Source of the DNA: Caldilineaceae bacterium
GTDB lineage: Bacteria; Chloroflexota; Anaerolineae; Caldilineales; Caldilineaceae
Assembly (NCBI GenBank): GCA_022842065.1
Contig: JALHQH010000061.1
Span: 1 to 64,000, forward strand
DNA length: 64,000 nt
Reading direction: 5' to 3'
The first letter of the stretch is position 1. Each line of letters begins with the position of its first letter. This document shows positions 51,525 to 61,094 of the stretch, one piece after another. The notes beneath the pieces were generated by a model. The model saw only the letters and a program-made list of their open reading frames with translations. It did not search any database and was not told where the DNA came from. The position numbers and the translations under genes are program-made.

Positions 51525-53141
51525 TTATTCCGCCAGCCAAATGTCCTTGGCGTAATATTGTTCGGTGCTGCTGGGGGTGTAGCCGGCGACACGGGCGACC
51601 GTTGCTTCAAAGGAATAGGGTTCGTAGAGATAGATAAAAGGTGGATTTTCGACCATGTAAGCTTGCAACTGGCGGTAGAGCTCGGCGCGCGCCTCGGTCT
51701 CAAATTCCTGGCTGATCGCTGCCAACATGGCCACGATCTCTTCATCGTACCACGAAGAGTAGCTCTGATCCGGGCCACCCAACGCGCCCTCTAACCGTGG
51801 CAACGCTTCCCCAACGGAGGCGGACCAGCTATCGCCAAAGAGCGGTGGCAATTCTTTCTTGGCTTCCAGATCCCAGAAGACGCCTGACTCCATCAAGTCA
51901 ACTTCGCCGCCGGTGACCGTGATCCCCACCGCGGCCAGATCCGCTGCAATGGCCTGACAGACCTCTTCAAAGTTCGTATAGGCACCAATCGGGCAAGCCA
52001 TGCCAATCTCAAAGCCATCGGCAAAACCGGCCTCAGTTAACAGGGCCTTGGCCTGCGCTGGATCATAGGCGAAGGGGACGAAACTTTCATCGTGCCCCAG
52101 GTTGGCCGGGGTGATAAAGCCGCTGGAGAGGTTGGCAAAGCCATTGAACAGGCCATCGACAATTGCCTGGCGATTGACGGCGTAGTTCATGGCCTGGCGC
52201 ACGCGGGCATCTTCGGTGGGTAGACCAATGCCGGTCGAGAGATTGTTAAAGGTGATGTAATAGACGCGGTCGGCAGGGTAGCGCACCACGCTAACCGTTT
52301 CGACACTGAGCAGGCTCTGTGCTTCATCCGCGCTCAGGCGATTGACAATGTCAACTTCGCCAGTCTGGATCGCGGCCAGGCGGGTGGACGATTCCGGAAT
52401 GGGGCGGAAGATCAGCTCGGCTACATAGGGCTTGCCTTCCTCCCAATAATTTGCGTTGGCATTCAGGACGATACGACTGCCTTTCTGCCATTCAACAAAT
52501 TGGAAGGGGCCGGTGCCGATTGGGTTCTCTTCAATTGCCTGATTGCCACCCTCGGCAAATTGCTGATCCGAGATAATCTGGGTTTCGGCCAGGCGGCGCA
52601 GGTAGGTGACATCCGGTGTCTCGCGCACAATGCGCACCTGCAGGGGATCGACGACCTCGACGGTGGCGACTTCATAGTCGGCGGCATAGGCATTGGCTGG
52701 GTCACGGCCTGCCTCAAACGTAGCGACCACATCATCGGCATTGAATTCCGAGCCATCGTGAAAGGTGACCCCTTCGCGCAGGGTGAATTCATAAGTGGTC
52801 CCATCCTCGCTGACCGTCCATTCAGTGGCCAACGCCGGCTCGATCTCACCGGTTTCGTTGTTAATCTCCATCAGCGAATCGAAGATCTGCATGGTGACCA
52901 GCCCGGCCATGCGATCCGCGCCATTCGGCGGATTGAGCGAATTGGGTTCCAAGGGGAGGGCCGCGGTCAGCGTGCCGGTTGGTTCGCTGGGGGGCGTACT
53001 TGCGGTGCTGGCTCCGTCGTCGGCTGTGTTGTCACTCTCCTCAGCTGGTGCCTGCCCGGTTTGTGGGGCAGGGGCAGGACAAGCGGTTAGTAACAACGCT
53101 AATAGCAACAGCAAAGTCAGGAAAGATCTTTTGTTTCGCAT
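51525..53141 (-). CDS. ABC transporter substrate-binding lipoprotein (SBP family 5)
   Basis: A 538-residue extracellular binding lipoprotein of the peptide/nickel/oligopeptide family. The signal ends LLLTAC with Cys21 as lipidation site; a Ser/Thr/Pro linker follows. Family text includes EPNSLNPP, TYEFTLREGVTFHDGSEFNADDV and RQAMNYAVNRQAIVDGLFNGFANL. Length is usual. It is the first gene of a leftward operon with the two permeases. Substrate class is peptide-like, but nickel or other ligands cannot be excluded from sequence. Confidence 0.94.
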   Translation of the reverse strand: MRNKRSFLTLLLLLALLLTACPAPAPQTGQAPAEESDNTADDGASTASTPPSEPTGTLTAALPLEPNSLNPPNGADRMAGLVTMQIFDSLMEINNETGEIEPALATEWTVSEDGTTYEFTLREGVTFHDGSEFNADDVVATFEAGRDPANAYAADYEVATVEVVDPLQVRIVRETPDVTYLRRLAETQIISDQQFAEGGNQAIEENPIGTGPFQFVEWQKGSRIVLNANANYWEEGKPYVAELIFRPIPESSTRLAAIQTGEVDIVNRLSADEAQSLLSVETVSVVRYPADRVYYITFNNLSTGIGLPTEDARVRQAMNYAVNRQAIVDGLFNGFANLSSGFITPANLGHDESFVPFAYDPAQAKALLTEAGFADGFEIGMACPIGAYTNFEEVCQAIAADLAAVGITVTGGEVDLMESGVFWDLEAKKELPPLFGDSWSASVGEALPRLEGALGGPDQSYSSWYDEEIVAMLAAISQEFETEARAELYRQLQAYMVENPPFIYLYEPYSFEATVARVAGYTPSSTEQYYAKDIWLAE

Positions 53142-53444
53142 AGCAATGCTCCTTGTTACTTAGATTGCCCATTTATCACGTGAATCAAAACAATCATGTC
53201 GTCAGCGATCTTGTGAAAGCGCTAAGTGTTTTTGGCGTGTTAAGGGCTGGTTAACGTGTTGGCTAAAGTGCAGTTATTCTGTAACGGTGGTTCGCGCCTG
53301 TGCTACAAGTGAAAGTAGCGCCCGTTTTCAAACCGCGTCCACGGTAAAAGGGTGTAACAGTAATGGGGGGAGTAATTTCAGCAGTACTGTAAGATTCTCG
53401 GCTATTTTCGCAGAGAGTCTTACACATGGCAAATCATGAACAGG
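53142..53444. other. Intergenic region between selenoprotein-like gene and ABC operon
   Basis: This 303-bp gap must hold the promoter for the leftward ABC operon and the 3' end of nothing on the plus strand. The only clear structure is a 10-of-11 bp inverted repeat (53389-53423). No gene is supported. Confidence 0.55.
53389..53423. terminator. Short hairpin at the 3' side of the AhpD-like gene
   Basis: GTAAGATTCTC (53389-53399) pairs with GAGAGTCTTAC (53413-53423), one mismatch, 22 nt beyond the leftward stop at 53445. A terminator role is plausible though no strong T-run follows. Confidence 0.5.
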
Positions 53445-54029
53445 CTAAGCCACTTCCCACTTGCGCACAAATTGCTCGGGTTCGACCCCTAGCGCATCTG
53501 CCACCCGGTTAATGTAGTTGAAATAGGCGATCACTTGCGTTGCATCGTGAATGGCGCGGTCGTCAAAGCCGTGACGGCGCAACTCATCTAGATCGTGCGG
53601 CCCCATCGCCGCCGACTCGGTGGTCATTTTCACGGCAAAGTGGCAGAGCGCGCGATCCACGGCACGCAGTTCAGCCGCTCGCCAATCATGGGCAATCTGG
53701 TGGGTAAAGTGGTCGGCGGCATCCGCCGTGGTAATCCCGAAATCGGCGACCTCAGCACGGAGGTCGTGGGCATGTGCACGCCGTCAATAGAGGCAATGAT
53801 TCTGCGCCGAAACCACGGTCGCCAGCAGCTCACGCTGGCCACGGCTTAACGGCGATGGTCCATGCATCAGCGCACCATAGAGATCCATCGACGCCTTCAG
53901 GGCCGGTGGATTCTGGCTCATAATCGCGACAATATTCCAGATCCGCCCTGCGCGTTGCAGCGCTTGCTCATATTGCTCCCGCAGAAAACCGGTCGCTTCC
54001 TCCAGGCTAAAGACTTTGATCCAGGGCAT
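53445..54029 (-). CDS. AhpD-like peroxidase-related protein, probable selenoprotein (CxxU)
   Basis: A 194-residue carboxymuconolactone-decarboxylase/AhpD-like protein if UGA codon 82 (53784-53786) is read as selenocysteine. Residues 1-81 end in VVSAQNHCLY; the TGA replaces the second Cys of the C-x2-C-x3-H site (family CxYCxxxH), and RRAH supplies the histidine at the right spacing. The frame then continues open to the stop at 53445 with family text ITTADAADHF and ATQVIAYFNYINRVADALG. A SECIS-like hairpin follows the TGA. CMD/AhpD proteins are thiol peroxidase-like enzymes. A nonsense mutation is the alternative, but the position, continued conservation and hairpin argue against it. Confidence 0.87.
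53747..53786 (-). promoter_or_regulatory. Candidate bacterial SECIS element
   Basis: Downstream of UGA (53784-53786), CGACCTC (53760-53766) pairs with GAGGTCG (53747-53753) in a 7-bp stem with a 6-nt loop CGTGCT. The loop's GU lies 26-27 nt after the UGA, within the range for bacterial SECIS hairpins, and the stem is inside the coding sequence as in other bacterial selenoproteins. SelB recruitment is the inferred role. Confidence 0.75.
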
Positions 54030-54283
54030 AGGTTGTGCTTTCTGTTGTGGTGGGTGGGAGGAGGTAGATAGGTAAATCAGTACATCGGTAAATCAGTACA
54101 TCGGGTAACGACCAAGCCACCCCTCCCCTGCTAAGGGAGGGAACTTGGGTCTCCCAGCTAGATCCCCTCCCCAAACTGGGGAGGGTTAGGGAGGGGTTAG
54201 TCGTTACTAAATCGGTATATCGGTCTATACTCCTTATCTACTGATTTACCTATCTACTGATCTACTTCCTCTCTCTCTACCCC
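54030..54283. other. Repeat-rich gap between hisC and the selenoprotein-like gene
   Basis: No gene is supported. The gap holds a GTAACGAC-family element (54105-54207). Outside it, pieces of GTAGATAGGTAAATCAGTACATCGG occur in inverted form on both sides (about 54064-54105 and 54207-54265), so the element is nested in a second, AT-richer palindrome. Both structures lie upstream of the leftward AhpD-like gene. Confidence 0.55.
54105..54207. repeat. GTAACGAC-family element, copy 3
   Basis: Ends GTAACGACCAAGCC and GGTTAGTCGTTAC are inverted copies. Inside, an imperfect CCCTCCCC...GGGGAGGG hairpin has a 23-nt loop closely similar to that of the compound copy at 25847-25923. No transposase is encoded. 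Confidence 0.75.
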
Positions 54284-55435
54284 CTAAAGGCTCCGCAATT
54301 CTGCCAACAGCCGCTCCGTCTGATCGGGTCGCCCGACCGAGATGCGGATACAATTGTCGAGGCCGGGTTTATTGTAGTAGCGGACAAGGATCCCCTGTTG
54401 CTCTAGCGCTGCTTTTAGTTCGCGGGCGTTGCGACCGACGACCTTGCAGAGAATAAAGTTGGCCTGGCTGGGGTGTGGTTGCAGGTAGGGAATCGTTTGC
54501 AGGGCCGCAAAGAGGCGGCGACGCTCGGCTTTTAGCGTTTCCACTACTGCCATAATCTGCTCAACATGGCGCAGGCTGGCAATACCCGCCACCGCTGCCG
54601 CGACGTTGACATTGTAGGGCTGCTTGAATTTCCAGAGTGCCTCCATCAGCCACAGCGGGCAGATGCCATAACCCAGGCGCAACCCGGCGATCCCCGCGGC
54701 CTTGCTAAAGGTGCGCAACACCACCAGATTGTCATATTGCAAGACCCAATCCGCCCGGCTGGGGTAGTCGGCAAATTCAACATAGGCTTCATCCAGGACC
54801 ACGAGCAGTGGTAACGCCAGCAATTGGCGCAATTCGTCATCTGGCAGCCAGTTGCCGGATGGATTGTTGGGCGAAGTCAGAAAGAGGAGCTTCGGGCGAC
54901 CACCCTGTAAATAGCGCAACGCCGCCGGGCCGGCGACTTCCACCCGCCATTCGCCCAGCGCCAGAATCTGCGCAACATCAAGCGCATAATCGGGCTGTCG
55001 CGGCACATCGATCACCTGTGCTCCTGCCAGCCCGGCATCAAAGCTGTACATGCCAAAGGTGGGGGGACAGTTGATGATCGCGTCGCCCGGTTGCAACAGC
55101 AGGCGGCAGAGATAGTCGAGTAATTCGTCGGCCCCGTGGCCCGGCAAAATATGTTCCGCGGGCACGCCGACAAATTCGCTCAACCCGGCGCGCAGTTCCG
55201 TCTGCTGGGGATCGGGATAAATATGATAGTAATGATATTCGGCCAACGCTTCGGTCACTGCCGGCAGCGGGCCATAGGGATTCTCATTGGCGTCCAGCTT
55301 GACAATGCGCTCGACCGGAATCCCCAGCCGTTCGCTTAAAACTTCAAAGGGCTGGATCGGCGTGTAGGCTTCCATGTCGGCAATTTCGGGGCGGAGGAGT
55401 GATTGCACCGCAAAAGGTTGTTCGATGGTCGGCAT
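54284..55435 (-). CDS. hisC: Histidinol-phosphate aminotransferase
   Basis: A 383-residue PLP enzyme that converts imidazoleacetol phosphate and glutamate to histidinol phosphate. [11 protein letters not shown] (about 45-55), SPNNPSGN (about 188-195), [10 protein letters not shown] (about 211-220) and the PLP lysine in [17 protein letters not shown] (about 240-256) are all present. The ATG at 55435 is preferred; the longer TTG start at 55510 overlaps the upstream Uma2 gene. It shares the histidine pathway with hisB at 19507 but is not clustered with it. Confidence 0.93.
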   Translation of the reverse strand: MPTIEQPFAVQSLLRPEIADMEAYTPIQPFEVLSERLGIPVERIVKLDANENPYGPLPAVTEALAEYHYYHIYPDPQQTELRAGLSEFVGVPAEHILPGHGADELLDYLCRLLLQPGDAIINCPPTFGMYSFDAGLAGAQVIDVPRQPDYALDVAQILALGEWRVEVAGPAALRYLQGGRPKLLFLTSPNNPSGNWLPDDELRQLLALPLLVVLDEAYVEFADYPSRADWVLQYDNLVVLRTFSKAAGIAGLRLGYGICPLWLMEALWKFKQPYNVNVAAAVAGIASLRHVEQIMAVVETLKAERRRLFAALQTIPYLQPHPSQANFILCKVVGRNARELKAALEQQGILVRYYNKPGLDNCIRISVGRPDQTERLLAELRSL

Positions 55436-55502
55436 AATGGGATCTGTCGTTGTGGGCCATTCTAAAAAAGTTAGAACAGCTTTAAAGGATTTGAATCGGC
55501 AA

Positions 55503-55994
55503 TCAAGCAAAGATCTCCGCTAGTGGGATCCGCAGGTTGACCGCGCTGTCGACGACATCGCCGCCAGCAAAGGTCTTGGGTGGTTGGCCAGGATGATGAA
55601 TGCTCACCACGGCTGTGATTGGATCGACCAGCCAACACGAGGCGATGCCTAAGGCAAAGTAGGCTTGGAATTTTTCAACAATGCTCAAGGCACCTTGCCG
55701 AGGAGAAATCACCTCAATGGCCAAGATTGGCATCTCTTGCATGATCAAGATATCGAGGACAACGACGGCGCGCCGGGGGTAGACGCAAACATCGGGCTTC
55801 AATTCATCGCGAATGGCTGGAAAATGTTTGCCCTCCAATTTGCGCGTGTCAAGACTCAATTCAATAAAGGCTGAATAATCGCTATGGGTGCGGATCAAGA
55901 AGGCGAGATTAGCCTGTACTAATGAGTGATTATAGGAACCCATATCGTCAAATTCCTCATCTGTATCGCTTGACAGGGTTAGTTGGTCTATCAT
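55503..55994 (-). CDS. Uma2-family (DUF820) putative nuclease
   Basis: A 163-residue protein of the Uma2/DUF820 family, which has a PD-(D/E)XK-like restriction-endonuclease fold. [10 protein letters not shown] gives the catalytic Asp, and [12 protein letters not shown] the E-x-(S/K) strand with [19 protein letters not shown] following, all typical. The family is expanded in cyanobacteria and Chloroflexota. AAAGGAAACA precedes ATG 55994. Its function is unknown, and it lies upstream of hisC with 67 nt between. Confidence 0.88.
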   Translation of the reverse strand: MIDQLTLSSDTDEEFDDMGSYNHSLVQANLAFLIRTHSDYSAFIELSLDTRKLEGKHFPAIRDELKPDVCVYPRRAVVVLDILIMQEMPILAIEVISPRQGALSIVEKFQAYFALGIASCWLVDPITAVVSIHHPGQPPKTFAGGDVVDSAVNLRIPLAEIFA

Positions 55995-56320
55995 GGTTGT
56001 TTCCTTTATCGCACAGGCAAAGTCATATCACATCGTTTAAGACTTGCGCCATAAGTATATCATATTGATAGATAATCCGAGCACATTCGCTTTGGTCTCT
56101 GCTCTATTCGCTGCTATACTCAAGCAACCCTCGGCACCGTATCGCAATGCTCAATTTGGAATTGGGACCTGTGTACTGCGCATCCCCAGATGCGCAGCCC
56201 AGCACATAGACGCCCGTTCGTAACTGGGGATGCTCACTACACGTTTCCATATTGAGTGCTGCGCCGTATATCGATGGCACCGCTCTAACTGCTAACGAAA
56301 GTAAACACGCAAGCTAGCTT
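55995..56320. other. Divergent intergenic region with an imperfect inverted repeat
   Basis: This 326-bp gap between Uma2 (leftward) and moxR (rightward) contains imperfect arms of about 50 nt near 56133-56182 and 56225-56279 that share GCATCCCCAG and CTCAATNTGGAA-type text. Promoters for both genes must lie here; none is defined by eye. No ORF is supported. Confidence 0.5.
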
Positions 56321-57259
56321 ATGCAAATTTCTGACTTTGCTCATCGGATCCAGGAAAATATCGCCCAGGTGATCATCGGCAAGCGCGAGGCGGTCGAACT
56401 GCTGTTGGTCGCGCTGCTCTGTGACGGCCACGCTCTGCTCGAAGATGTCCCCGGCATTGGCAAGACCACCCTGGCCAAGGCGCTGGCACGCAGCATTGAC
56501 TGTGCCTTTGCGCGCATTCAATTTACGCCTGATCTCTTGCCCAGTGATGTCACGGGGATTAACTTTTTTAACCAGAAGGAACAGGCCTTCGAATTCCGAC
56601 CCGGTCCCGTCTTTCACCAACTCTTACTCGGTGACGAGATCAACCGCGCCACCCCGCGCACCCAATCCAGCCTGCTGGAAGCGATGCAGGAAAAGCAGGT
56701 GACGCTGGATGGTGAAACACTGCCCTTGCCGCGCCCCTTTCTGGTCGTTGCCACCCAGAACCCGATTGAGCTAGAGGGTACTTTCCCGCTGCCGGAAGCG
56801 CAACTGGATCGTTTTCTCTTGCAGATCCAACTGGGCTACCCGTCGCTGGAAGAAGAAGAAGAGATTCTCGTCCGCTACGAGCGCCAAGATCCGCTGGCAA
56901 TGCTGATGCCGGTGACTGATGCAGCCACGATTGTGGCATTGCAGGACAAAGTGCGGACTGTCCATGTCAACGAGGATGTGCGGCGCTATATTCTGGCGAT
57001 TGCCCGCGGCACCCGTACCCATGAATCGGTCCAACTGGGCGTTTCGCCGCGTGGCACGCTGGCGCTTTACCGGGCCAGCCAGGCAATGGCCGCCCTGCGT
57101 GGCCGCGACTTTGTGATTCCCAGCGATGTCAAGGCGCTCTGTCCGGCTGTGCTTACTCATCGCATTCACCTGAGCGCACAGACCCGCCTGCGCGGCCGCA
57201 CGCCCCAGCGCATTATCGCCGAGATTGCCGAGAGCACGCCGGCACCGGTGGTGACCTAA
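56321..57259 (+). CDS. MoxR-family AAA+ ATPase
   Basis: A 312-residue AAA+ ATPase. Walker A is EDVPGIGKTTLAKALA (47-62 region), Walker B LLGDEINRATPRTQSSLLEAMQE (DEIN core), and sensor-1 VVATQNPIE with an arginine-finger region later (FPLPEAQLDRF). Length is standard. It lies 2 nt from the DUF58 gene, the usual MoxR partner. MoxR ATPases act as chaperones for metal-centre or envelope complexes; the client here is unknown. Confidence 0.93.
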   Translation: MQISDFAHRIQENIAQVIIGKREAVELLLVALLCDGHALLEDVPGIGKTTLAKALARSIDCAFARIQFTPDLLPSDVTGINFFNQKEQAFEFRPGPVFHQLLLGDEINRATPRTQSSLLEAMQEKQVTLDGETLPLPRPFLVVATQNPIELEGTFPLPEAQLDRFLLQIQLGYPSLEEEEEILVRYERQDPLAMLMPVTDAATIVALQDKVRTVHVNEDVRRYILAIARGTRTHESVQLGVSPRGTLALYRASQAMAALRGRDFVIPSDVKALCPAVLTHRIHLSAQTRLRGRTPQRIIAEIAESTPAPVVT

Positions 57260-57261
57260 TC

Positions 57262-58581
57262 ATGCAATCAGCCAAAGAGCCCGCGCAACCGCGCCCGACC
57301 TTTGCCCTGTGGGGCGGCCGCCATGAGCCACGCCAACGGCGCTACATCGACACCAGCAAAGATACCCAATTCAGCGATGCCTGGATCTTGCTGGGGGTGA
57401 TCCTCAGTGTGATTGGGGTCGTCGGCAACAACCCTTTTTTTACCAGCGCCGGGGTGGCGCTTTGGGTCTTTGCCGGGATTGGCTGGCTCTGGAGTGCCGT
57501 TAGCCTGGCCGGGCTCTACTATGAACGCACGCTGAGCGAAGTGCGCGCCTTTGAAGGGGAAACCGTCGAGCTGACCCTGACTGTCCGCAATGGCAAACCG
57601 CTACCCCTCACCTGGCTCGACATCCGCGATACCTTTCCGCCAGAGTTGACGGTGGGGACAAAAAATATGGTCGTCAACCCGGCCACCAATCTGGCCGAGT
57701 TTCATAGCTTCTGGATGCCGGGTGCCTTTGGGCGGATTAGCCGCACCTTTCAACTGCACTGTAAAGTGCGGGGTTATCATGATTTTGGTCCAGCCCGCCT
57801 GAGCACTGGCGATGGCTTTGGCTTTTTTGACCGCCACGCCCGCCTGCCCACGGTGCAACGGTTGATTGTCTACCCGCGGATCTACAGCGTGGCCGAGCTA
57901 CAACTGCCCAGCAAAAATCCCTTTGGCGACAGCTGCAGCCAGCGCAGCCTCTTTGAAGATCCCCTGCGCACCGTCGGTATTCGCGAATGGCAGCGTTATG
58001 ACAGCCAACGCCGTGTCCACTGGAAGGCAACGGCGCGTCAGGGCGCACTGCTCAGCCGGGTTTATGAGCCGAGTGAAGAGTTGCAGGTGCAGCTCTTCCT
58101 CAACGTCACCACGATGGAGCGCCACTGGCAAGGCTACATTCCCGCTTTGCAGGAGCGGGCGATCAGCGTGGCGGGGAGCTTGGCCGCCCTGGCCACGAAA
58201 CTGCGTTTGCCCGTCGGTTTGATCGCCAATGGGGTGCTACCGGGCAGTGATCAGCCGATTCGCCAACTGCCAGGGCGCAGTCCAAATGGGCTGCTCCACA
58301 TCCTCGAGTTGTTGGCCGCGGTTACCCCTTTTGCCAACATGCCGATTGAAACGCTGTTGCTGGTCGAGTCGCCCCATCTGCCGTGGGGGGCGACGCTGGT
58401 GGTGGTAACCGCGATTGCCCATGATGCGCTGCTGGCGGCCTTGCTCAGCCTGGCCGGGGCCGGCCGGCGCATCGTCCTCTTCACCCTGGCACAAGAACCG
58501 CCGACCGAACTGCTGCCCAACATCACCGTCTACCATTTGCCCCATCTGGTTGATGATTTGGTTGCGCCGGTGTTGCAGTAG
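57262..58581 (+). CDS. DUF58 (vWA-like) domain protein
   Basis: A 439-residue protein. Two TM segments (about 42-80) precede a beta-rich region (about 90-200: [15 protein letters not shown]). The DUF58 hallmark is [21 protein letters not shown] (core RVHWKATAR, about 250-262), leading into the vWA-like domain. It follows moxR by 2 nt. MoxR-DUF58 pairs work with transglutaminase/DUF4129 proteins elsewhere; a DUF4129 gene is at 18038. A perfect palindrome starts 2 nt after the stop. Confidence 0.9.
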   Translation: MQSAKEPAQPRPTFALWGGRHEPRQRRYIDTSKDTQFSDAWILLGVILSVIGVVGNNPFFTSAGVALWVFAGIGWLWSAVSLAGLYYERTLSEVRAFEGETVELTLTVRNGKPLPLTWLDIRDTFPPELTVGTKNMVVNPATNLAEFHSFWMPGAFGRISRTFQLHCKVRGYHDFGPARLSTGDGFGFFDRHARLPTVQRLIVYPRIYSVAELQLPSKNPFGDSCSQRSLFEDPLRTVGIREWQRYDSQRRVHWKATARQGALLSRVYEPSEELQVQLFLNVTTMERHWQGYIPALQERAISVAGSLAALATKLRLPVGLIANGVLPGSDQPIRQLPGRSPNGLLHILELLAAVTPFANMPIETLLLVESPHLPWGATLVVVTAIAHDALLAALLSLAGAGRRIVLFTLAQEPPTELLPNITVYHLPHLVDDLVAPVLQ

Positions 58582-58583
58582 AG

Positions 58584-58633
58584 GCAGGCTAATCGTACGG
58601 GCACGATATATCGTGCCCGTACGATTAGCCTGC
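58584..58633. terminator. Perfect 50-bp palindrome after the DUF58 gene
   Basis: Both 25-nt halves (58584-58608 / 58609-58633) are exact reverse complements with no spacer. In RNA it would fold as one long hairpin with a minimal loop. It starts 2 nt after the stop of the DUF58 gene and ends 33 nt before rsmI. No T-run follows. Confidence 0.6.
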
Positions 58634-58666
58634 GACTTAAGTCTTACAATGATTGAAAAGGGAACT

Positions 58667-59419
58667 ATGCTCTATTTAGTCGCCACACCGATTGGCAATT
58701 TGGATGACATCACCCTGCGGGCGCTGGAAACTTTGCGCACGGTTGACTTTGTCGCCAGCGAAGATACGCGCAAAACGGGGCGGCTGCTGCAACACTTTGC
58801 GATTAGCAAACCCCAAATTGCCTTTCACGAACACAATGAGCGCAAAGCGGTCGAGCGCATCATCGGTTTGATTCGCGACGGTAAATCGGTCGCTTTGGTG
58901 ACCGATGCCGGCACCCCAGGCATTGCCGATCCCGGTTTTATTGCCGTGCGCCGGGCCTTGGAAGCTGACCTGCCCGTCACGATGATTCCCGGCCCCACCG
59001 GGTTGATCATGGCGGTGGTGCTCTCCGGGTTGCCGGTCCACAGCTTCACCTTTCGCGGCTTTCCGCCGCGCAAAAGTGGTCAACGCCAGCGTTTCCTGGC
59101 GATAGATCAAAGCGCCCCCCATACCCTCGTCTTCTATGAAAGCCCCTACCGCCTGCTCGCTTTTCTGCAGGATGCCCTCACCGTCTATGGCGACCGGCCG
59201 GCGGCGATTGCCAATGATTTGACCAAACGTTTTGAACAAGTGCTGCGGGGCACCATCTCCACCCTAGTGACCGAGCTGACCGGTGTTGCCCTCAAGGGTG
59301 AATTTATCGTAGTGATTGGGGGTTGGCAGGGGGAGCCGCGCGCTCATATGGCTGATGATGACGATCCTGCGTTTTCGGACGAGCCTGATGACTTTACGGA
59401 TGAAGCTGACGCGGCGTAA
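58667..59419 (+). CDS. rsmI: 16S rRNA (cytidine1402-2'-O)-methyltransferase
   Basis: A 250-residue tetrapyrrole-methylase-fold enzyme that 2'-O-methylates C1402 of 16S r[21 protein letters not shown] (2-19) opens the SAM fold, [11 protein letters not shown] (about 30-40) follows, then [13 protein letters not shown] and [20 protein letters not shown] 58667 with AAAAGGGA upstream is preferred over earlier in-frame starts that cross the palindrome. The C-terminal extension (about 225-250) is acidic and unusual. Confidence 0.95.
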   Translation: MLYLVATPIGNLDDITLRALETLRTVDFVASEDTRKTGRLLQHFAISKPQIAFHEHNERKAVERIIGLIRDGKSVALVTDAGTPGIADPGFIAVRRALEADLPVTMIPGPTGLIMAVVLSGLPVHSFTFRGFPPRKSGQRQRFLAIDQSAPHTLVFYESPYRLLAFLQDALTVYGDRPAAIANDLTKRFEQVLRGTISTLVTELTGVALKGEFIVVIGGWQGEPRAHMADDDDPAFSDEPDDFTDEADAA

Positions 59420-59592
59420 GTGCTGATTTATCATATGATGGTAAGGCAACGCTGGGATTTGCTGTGATCGATTTTGCCTCTAACACCCCTCATCGCGAAA
59501 CCAATTGCCCCCTTCCTCGTAATACTGTTAGGCAACAATCAAACAAAAACCGGGGCTGCCCCTCTGCCCCTGACACTGAAAGGAATGTAACG

Positions 59593-59910
59593 ATGCTGAT
59601 TACCACCACGCCCACGATTGAGGGCAAACCGATCCAGCGCTACCTGGGGATTGTCACCGGCGAAGCGGTGATGGGCGCGAATATTCTCAAAGATCTCTTT
59701 GCCGGCCTCACGGATATTGTCGGCGGTCGCTCTGGCGTCTATGAACGCGAACTGCGCCGCGCCCAGGAGATCGCGATGACCGAGATGCAGCAGGCCGCCG
59801 CCGCGCTGGGGGCCAATGCCATCGTTGGGGTTGACCTGGACTATGAGACCGTCGGCCAGAATGGCAGCATGCTCATGGTCACCGTGAGCGGCACCGCGGT
59901 CGTCGCGTAA
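59593..59910 (+). CDS. YbjQ-family (UPF0145) protein
   Basis: A 105-residue pentamer-forming heavy-metal-binding-domain-like protein. [27 protein letters not shown] (2-28) and a later [15 protein letters not shown] are typical YbjQ signatures. ATG 59593 has AAAGGAATG upstream; the longer frame from 59464 lacks support. Function in bacteria is unclear. Confidence 0.92.
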   Translation: MLITTTPTIEGKPIQRYLGIVTGEAVMGANILKDLFAGLTDIVGGRSGVYERELRRAQEIAMTEMQQAAAALGANAIVGVDLDYETVGQNGSMLMVTVSGTAVVA

Positions 59911-60086
59911 AACGGCTGAAGCCAACACAAGGGACCAAACGTGCTGGGGACGATTCACCGCCCGCGACCGATAACAACCTTTTGCTGCATCGTTCCCGGC
60001 ACGTTTGGCCAAGCTTGGCAATCGGCTCGATTGCCCTTACAATAGGTATGCTGGGCGACTAGCGTTATGGCAAGAAGGAGCGAAAC

Positions 60087-60866
60087 ATGCCGACACCGTT
60101 TCCGGGGATGGATCCCTATCTGGAAAAACCTGGGCTGTGGAAACAGGTCCACACAGATTTGATTGTAGATATTCGACGCTACTTGTCGTCACTTGTCCGC
60201 CCCAAATATCAAGTCGCGATTGAACAGCGCAATTTTCTTTCCTTGTCGGCTGGTGATCCTTTGGTGGGCGAACCCGATGTGCTAGTAATTGCGCCGGCGG
60301 GTCGCAACCGGGTGGAACTGACCCGGACAGTGGCTGCGCCGGTTGCCACTGCTTCTTATACGGTGGCGCTGCCGCAACCAGAAAGGGTGATCGAGCGCTA
60401 TCTGGAGGTACGCGATGTCGAGAGCAGCGAAGTGATCACGGTCATCGAAATTCTATCCCCCAGCAATAAATTGGAAGACCGCAAACGTTATGACCGCAAA
60501 CGACTACGCGTTCTCGGCAGCATGACCAATTTAGTTGAGATTGACCTGTTACGCAGCGGCAAACCGATGTTGATGCGTGGCGATTTCCCTCAAACGCCCT
60601 ACCGCGTTCTAGTCAGTCGGGCCTTACAGCGCCCAGAGGCACAAATCTTCCCCATCGGTCTCCGCCAGGCGATTCCCGCGATTCCGATTCCCTTACGCCC
60701 TGGCGAGGAGGAACCCCAGTTGCCACTTAACCAGATCCTCCACACCTTATATGACAGTGCCGGGTATGATCTTTTCATCAATTATAGCCAACCGGCAGTG
60801 CCGCCGCTTGGGGAAGAGGATGCCGCCTGGGCACTGGCGCTTTGTGCAGCCTTAGAAAACCAATAA
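60087..60866 (+). CDS. DUF4058 family protein
   Basis: A 259-residue protein with the family opening PFPGMDPYLEKPGLW (4-18), then DIRRYLSSLVRPKYQVAIEQRNFL and VITVIEILSPSNKLEDRKRYDRKR (VIEILSPSNK core). The family is common in cyanobacteria and Chloroflexota. Its VIEILSPSN block resembles a Uma2/endonuclease-like core, so a nuclease fold is possible but unproven. AAGAAGGAGCG precedes ATG 60087. Confidence 0.88.
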   Translation: MPTPFPGMDPYLEKPGLWKQVHTDLIVDIRRYLSSLVRPKYQVAIEQRNFLSLSAGDPLVGEPDVLVIAPAGRNRVELTRTVAAPVATASYTVALPQPERVIERYLEVRDVESSEVITVIEILSPSNKLEDRKRYDRKRLRVLGSMTNLVEIDLLRSGKPMLMRGDFPQTPYRVLVSRALQRPEAQIFPIGLRQAIPAIPIPLRPGEEEPQLPLNQILHTLYDSAGYDLFINYSQPAVPPLGEEDAAWALALCAALENQ

Positions 60867-60880
60867 GCAGATCTGCTCGT

Positions 60881-60899
60881 AACCACGCGGCGCGTGGTT
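60881..60899. terminator. Short GC hairpin after DUF4058 gene
   Basis: AACCACGC / GCGTGGTT pair perfectly around GGC, 15 nt after the stop at 60866. The stem is short and no T-run follows, so terminator function is only possible. Confidence 0.35.
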
Positions 60900-61094
60900 C
60901 TGTCTCTGGTACGCTCTGCGTCCAAATTGCATTTCGCCGGCGCGTATGCTCACTGGGCGCGGAACGAGCCAAACGCGCCAACCTTGAAATCCCTGCTTCT
61001 CTCCATCATGCCTTTACCCCACTCCCATGCTACAATAGCCGCTGCAAGCCTAATAACGAATCACGAATAACCAATCACCAATGACGAATGACCA

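Noticed and set aside
53784..54029. AhpD-like gene as a pseudogene broken by a nonsense mutation
   Set aside because: The stop is UGA exactly at the second active-site Cys, the downstream frame stays open and family-like for 112 codons, and a SECIS-like hairpin follows. A random mutation would not explain all three.
58415..58666. Upstream extension of rsmI
   Set aside because: The extension overlaps the DUF58 gene and crosses the palindrome; the ribosome site and family start both point to 58667.
59464..59592. Longer N-terminus for the YbjQ protein
   Set aside because: It adds 43 unrelated residues, whereas AAAGGAATG directly precedes ATG 59593 where the family domain starts.
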